From contig JACGCK010000168.1 of the NCBI GenBank assembly GCA_014925825.1, positions 33,264 through 97,263 of the forward strand: 64,000 bases of DNA, read 5' to 3'. The translations under genes and the position numbers were made by a program. Shown one piece after another: positions 60,751 through 64,000 of this stretch. Under the pieces are notes generated by a model. The model searched no databases and was not told where the DNA came from. It saw nothing but the letters and a program-made list of their open reading frames with translations. Source of the DNA: Pholiota molesta. Its lineage: Eukaryota > Basidiomycota > Agaricomycetes > Agaricales > Strophariaceae. Position 1 is the stretch's first letter. Each line of letters begins with the position of its first letter.

Positions 60751-63700
60751 ATGGCGGACTCTATTCCTCTAAGCAACGCTCATCTTCTGAAGGGCTTGAT
60801 GCCCACAAACCCCCACGTCCTCGTCCCCGTCGAAAGCCTAACGAACTCACCGACATCGAGCACAGGATCCGCCTCTGTATTAGAGTGGAATTCCAATTCC
60901 GACAGCGAGTTATTCCAAATGTCATCCCCTGCGAGCGCTCCCACACTAACGGCGCAGCCAACGTCACCGCCACTCTCACCGTTCAGCACGACCCCCTCCC
61001 CCGTCGGATCGTCGAGGAAGGGAGGGCCTGTCGTCGATAGTCAGTACATCATCCACTGGCCTGAATTGGAGTGCGAGCGCAGCCCACAGGCATCCCCAGC
61101 ACCCGTTTCCAACTTCAGTAGTCCACCTGCCACCGTCGCTGACATCGACAATGTTCCCGCGCTGAACGAGCACCCCGAGGAGCTCAATGTCCTCATAGAA
61201 AGGATGGTCCTCAGTGACCTGCACGAAGCCGTCAATAAATGGCAAAGTGAGGCCTCCAACGCCGTCCCTGCAGAGGACGCCTCTCAGGAGGACGAGGACT
61301 CACCCAGTCCGAAAACGCCCTCCCCTGTTACACCCGAGGATACATCGATGACGAGCACCGTCTTGGGGTACGTTCACTACGATTACACCAATGATTTAAA
61401 AGGATCTAGCTCCATGACGACACTGTCTCCACCTGCTCTCGGCCAGCTCTCATTGTTCGACCCTCCCAGCCCAGCCCGATCCGCGGAGGCCTCTATCATC
61501 TCCATCGCGGAATATTTCAAACGCAAGGCCTCAGAACGGGCGACGCCCTCCGCTGTCAATGATCAACAGATTGGCACCGCCGCCGTGGCCGCCGAGGAAC
61601 GGCCGGCCAGCGTCAACTCTGCCCTGAGCTATTTTTCGCCATCGGTCTCCCCTTATCCACGTCAGAGTACAGCCCCAAGCTCTGAGTTTGCCCGTGACTC
61701 GCAGAATGGCTCGTACCAAGGACTATGGGATTTCTCGGCGCAGGTGGAAACCTTGGCGAATAATAGAGCTTCGCCATCAATGACAGTTAGCGATCGCGGT
61801 CGTACTAACTTGGATGTAGAGGAGGAGGCTAGGCAGCGTCGCTCGTCGGCATCGACCGACGTCGAGTCTTCCCCATCTTCTGGTGCACATAGCCCAGCGC
61901 TCGCATATCCCTACACGAACCTCACTACGGACTCGTTTAGCTATTTCAATCGCTGCTCGGCGCCTGCTTCTGGTCCGATCTTTTTAGGACAGTCGGCAGC
62001 CGCCACCACACAGCCTTCACAGCCAAAGGGCCAGTCCACTAGCAATATCGATGTTCCCTCCCCCAAGACTGCAGGGCCAACAACCCACCACAGTGCGGGC
62101 TTCCCGAACACTAATACTGTCCCTTCTTGGGTAAACCCACCCGAGCCGGAATTCAGAACCGCACACAAAAATACCAACTCGACCATCTCTGATTCCCCTG
62201 CGCACGCTGATATTTCTGTCGGTCAGCCGGAATACAGGCGCATGTGTCATTTCAACATGTCCCAAGTACCCGTAATAGTACGGATGACATCACCCCCAAG
62301 CCCCGCAATAACACGGATGTCAACTCCCCCGACGCCTTTCCTACCAAGTGCGCCTTCGGCTAGCGCGTCCGTGCAAAACAGCTCGAATACGACTACTCGC
62401 AAACCTAGGCCTCCTCTTCCTGCCCTACCCACCGCGAAGCCCCCGATGATACCTTCGCCCACGTTTGCGTCGCCTCCGTTCATGTACAACGAAGAATTGC
62501 CGAGACCTGCTGAAGACCCGGGCACGCCGTTCGCACAGGCGTTCCCCTCAGCCTGGACCTGTAGGCTGCCTCCTCAACCGAGCCTGCCGCCCTCCAGTCC
62601 CTCTCTGACCGCGCTTCTTTCGGACGCTGAGGAAAATAGGCCGCGTAACGGCCGCGAGAGCGCTGCTTCTACTCCTATGCCTCAGCACGCTGGTTGGTTC
62701 AGCGGTCAACCTCATCAAAATGAGCAGCAGCACAGGTGGGTACCTGCAGGATTCGCGCCTTCTCCTCTTACCAATTCCTCTTGGAACTCGCCAAGGATTC
62801 CTCCAAGGATCCCTATTGTCCATCTGCACAATTCGTACGATGTATCACTCAACAACCCGGCCCCTTCTAATAACAGTTTTTGGCCGCCGTATAAGCCTCA
62901 GCCTCCCTTATACAGCACGAATCCGATACACAGCCCGATCTTCGGCGGCCCTGAGCCTGCCAATAGCTGGATGGGGCCCAATGCGTACCCGCCGGCACCG
63001 TCGTCGCCGTCGTCGAGTAACAACCCTATGAACGGAATGTCGCCGCCGTACCAGCGCCGGTTGCGTTTTGCGTCGCCGCCCACGCCGACGGAGTTCATGT
63101 ATCGACCGTTCTCGTATGTACCGCGGCCGCCGATGCCGACGTATGTGCCACCCCCTCCGGTGCGCCTCTCGCCCCCGCAGGCGCCGATGGGAGATATGGG
63201 GTATCAGAACTATATGTATTCGTCGCCTGCGCCTGTGATTCCTCATGTGTCCCCTGACAACTCGCATGCGGGGTGGTATACTAAAAGCAGCAAGTACTGT
63301 TTCGGAGATGCTACTGTTGTTTTCAGGGTGAGTGCTATCGTATTCTATTGACCTCGATCGATGTGGCTTGAATACTAATTTTACTTCTGCATCTGTCAGG
63401 TGGAGACGACTTTGTACAGCGTTCATCGCCACTTCTTTGAACGTCATTCGGAGTATTTCAGGAAGCTCTTGTCCACCTACTGGTTCATTGACGGCAACCA
63501 TGTATTCCTACCGGAGGTGAAGAAGGTCGACTTCGAGAGATTGTTGTCAATTTTCTATCCCACGTACGTGGCTTTCCCTAAAATTTCCGCTCCCTTCTCA
63601 TTAACCCAATGTTCTATTTACAGAGACCTCAACAGGCCGGACATCACCACGCTCAAAGGGTGGACCTCGATCCTCACGCTCGCGCAAAAATGGGACATGG

Positions 63701-64000
63701 CGCAAGTCCGCGTGCTCGCGCTGCAGAACATCGGCGACCACGCGTGGCCGATGGAGAAGATCATCATCGCGCACACGCACGGCCTGGCGCACCCGGGCCC
63801 CGCGTGGCTGCTGCCCGCGTACACGGCGATCTGCGGGCGCGCGGCGCCGCTGACGCTGCAGGAGGCGGAGCAGCTCGACATGGCGACGGTGATCCGGATC
63901 TGGGAGGTGCAGCACGAGGCGCGCGCGCTGGTGGGCGCGCTGGCGGCGTGCGCGGGCCGCTGGAGGACGCGAAGATCGGGGAGCTGGTGAAGGCGAAGTT
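60751..64000 (+). CDS. BTB/POZ-domain protein with long disordered N-terminus (runs off right edge)
   Basis: Exons 60751-63327, 63400-63563 and 63624 to the edge. The first 800 residues are disordered and Ser/Pro/Thr-rich, with many SP/TP sites and late Pro/Tyr-rich stretches. The BTB fold begins just before the first intron (SKYCFGDATVVFRVETTLYSVHR) and continues with HFFERHSEYFRKLL, HVFLPEVKKVDFERLLSIFYP and helices up to WDMAQVRVLALQNI. BTB domains mediate dimerisation and often bind Cul3 ubiquitin ligase; basidiomycetes carry many such proteins of unknown target. The expected ending GPLEDAKIGELVKAKF is encoded in another frame after 63955: one G is missing in a three-G run, otherwise the protein stops at 63990. 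The true end is outside the window. Confidence 0.72.

Noticed and set aside
1..64000. tRNA genes, CRISPR arrays and intact transposons
   Set aside because: No B-box-like sequence with a fitting cloverleaf, no regular spacer-repeat array, and no reverse transcriptase, integrase or transposase motif was seen by eye.

Overview
The window looks like chromosomal DNA of a filamentous basidiomycete, most likely an Agaricomycete. Genes sit close together on both strands and nearly all are broken by many short introns, mostly about 50-70 nt, with GT-AG ends and occasional TACTAAC-like branch points. Several exons are only 8-26 nt. The recognisable proteins are fungal: SWR1, a Kap104-type transportin, a succinate/fumarate carrier, a psi-factor-type fatty-acid oxygenase, an FSH serine hydrolase and basidiomycete-style BTB and GT18 proteins. 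I saw no operon, CRISPR array, convincing tRNA or intact transposon. Exon joins were worked out by hand from reading frame, splice signals and remembered family motifs, so they are models.

Layout, left to right. The N-terminus of a NAD-type malic enzyme runs off the left edge (minus). A legume-like lectin cargo receptor of the ER-Golgi shuttle (1.1-2.6 kb, plus) is followed by the Swr1 chromatin remodeller (3.2-9.1 kb, plus) and a possibly homeodomain-like unknown (9.6-10.9 kb, minus). A 3.2-kb stretch without a supported gene comes next. Then come the mitochondrial succinate/fumarate carrier (14.1-15.4 kb), an FSH1-type serine hydrolase (16.0-17.4 kb), transportin (18.1-21.9 kb) and a GT18-like glycosyltransferase (23.0-24.8 kb), all plus. 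A large orphan gene follows (25.3-28.3 kb, minus).

The centre is the most accessory part. A decayed copy of the last exon of a DUF2235 hydrolase gene (29.4-30.0 kb) lies upstream of the intact gene (31.8-34.0 kb). A 22-exon peroxidase/P450 fatty-acid dioxygenase (35.6-40.1 kb, plus) converges on a 17-exon zinc dehydrogenase (40.4-42.5 kb, minus). A secreted six-hairpin-glycosidase-like protein (43.2-46.2 kb, minus) follows.

The right third is mostly regulatory or poorly known genes: a small coiled-coil protein, a short unknown, an LYR-motif mitochondrial protein, a disordered unknown, a large coiled-coil/proline-rich protein, a Sld7-like replication protein (58.8-60.4 kb) and a BTB-domain protein running off the right edge.

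Five genes need a one-base change to keep their conserved reading frame, six changes in all. Four are missing bases in or beside a short homopolymer, one is a missing base whose exact place is uncertain, and one is an extra base. I read this mainly as consensus error, with real gene decay as the alternative. I found no convincing new multi-gene system. The most unusual features are the 8-nt and 9-nt consecutive exons of the dehydrogenase gene, the DUF2235 gene remnant and several uncharacterised proteins.
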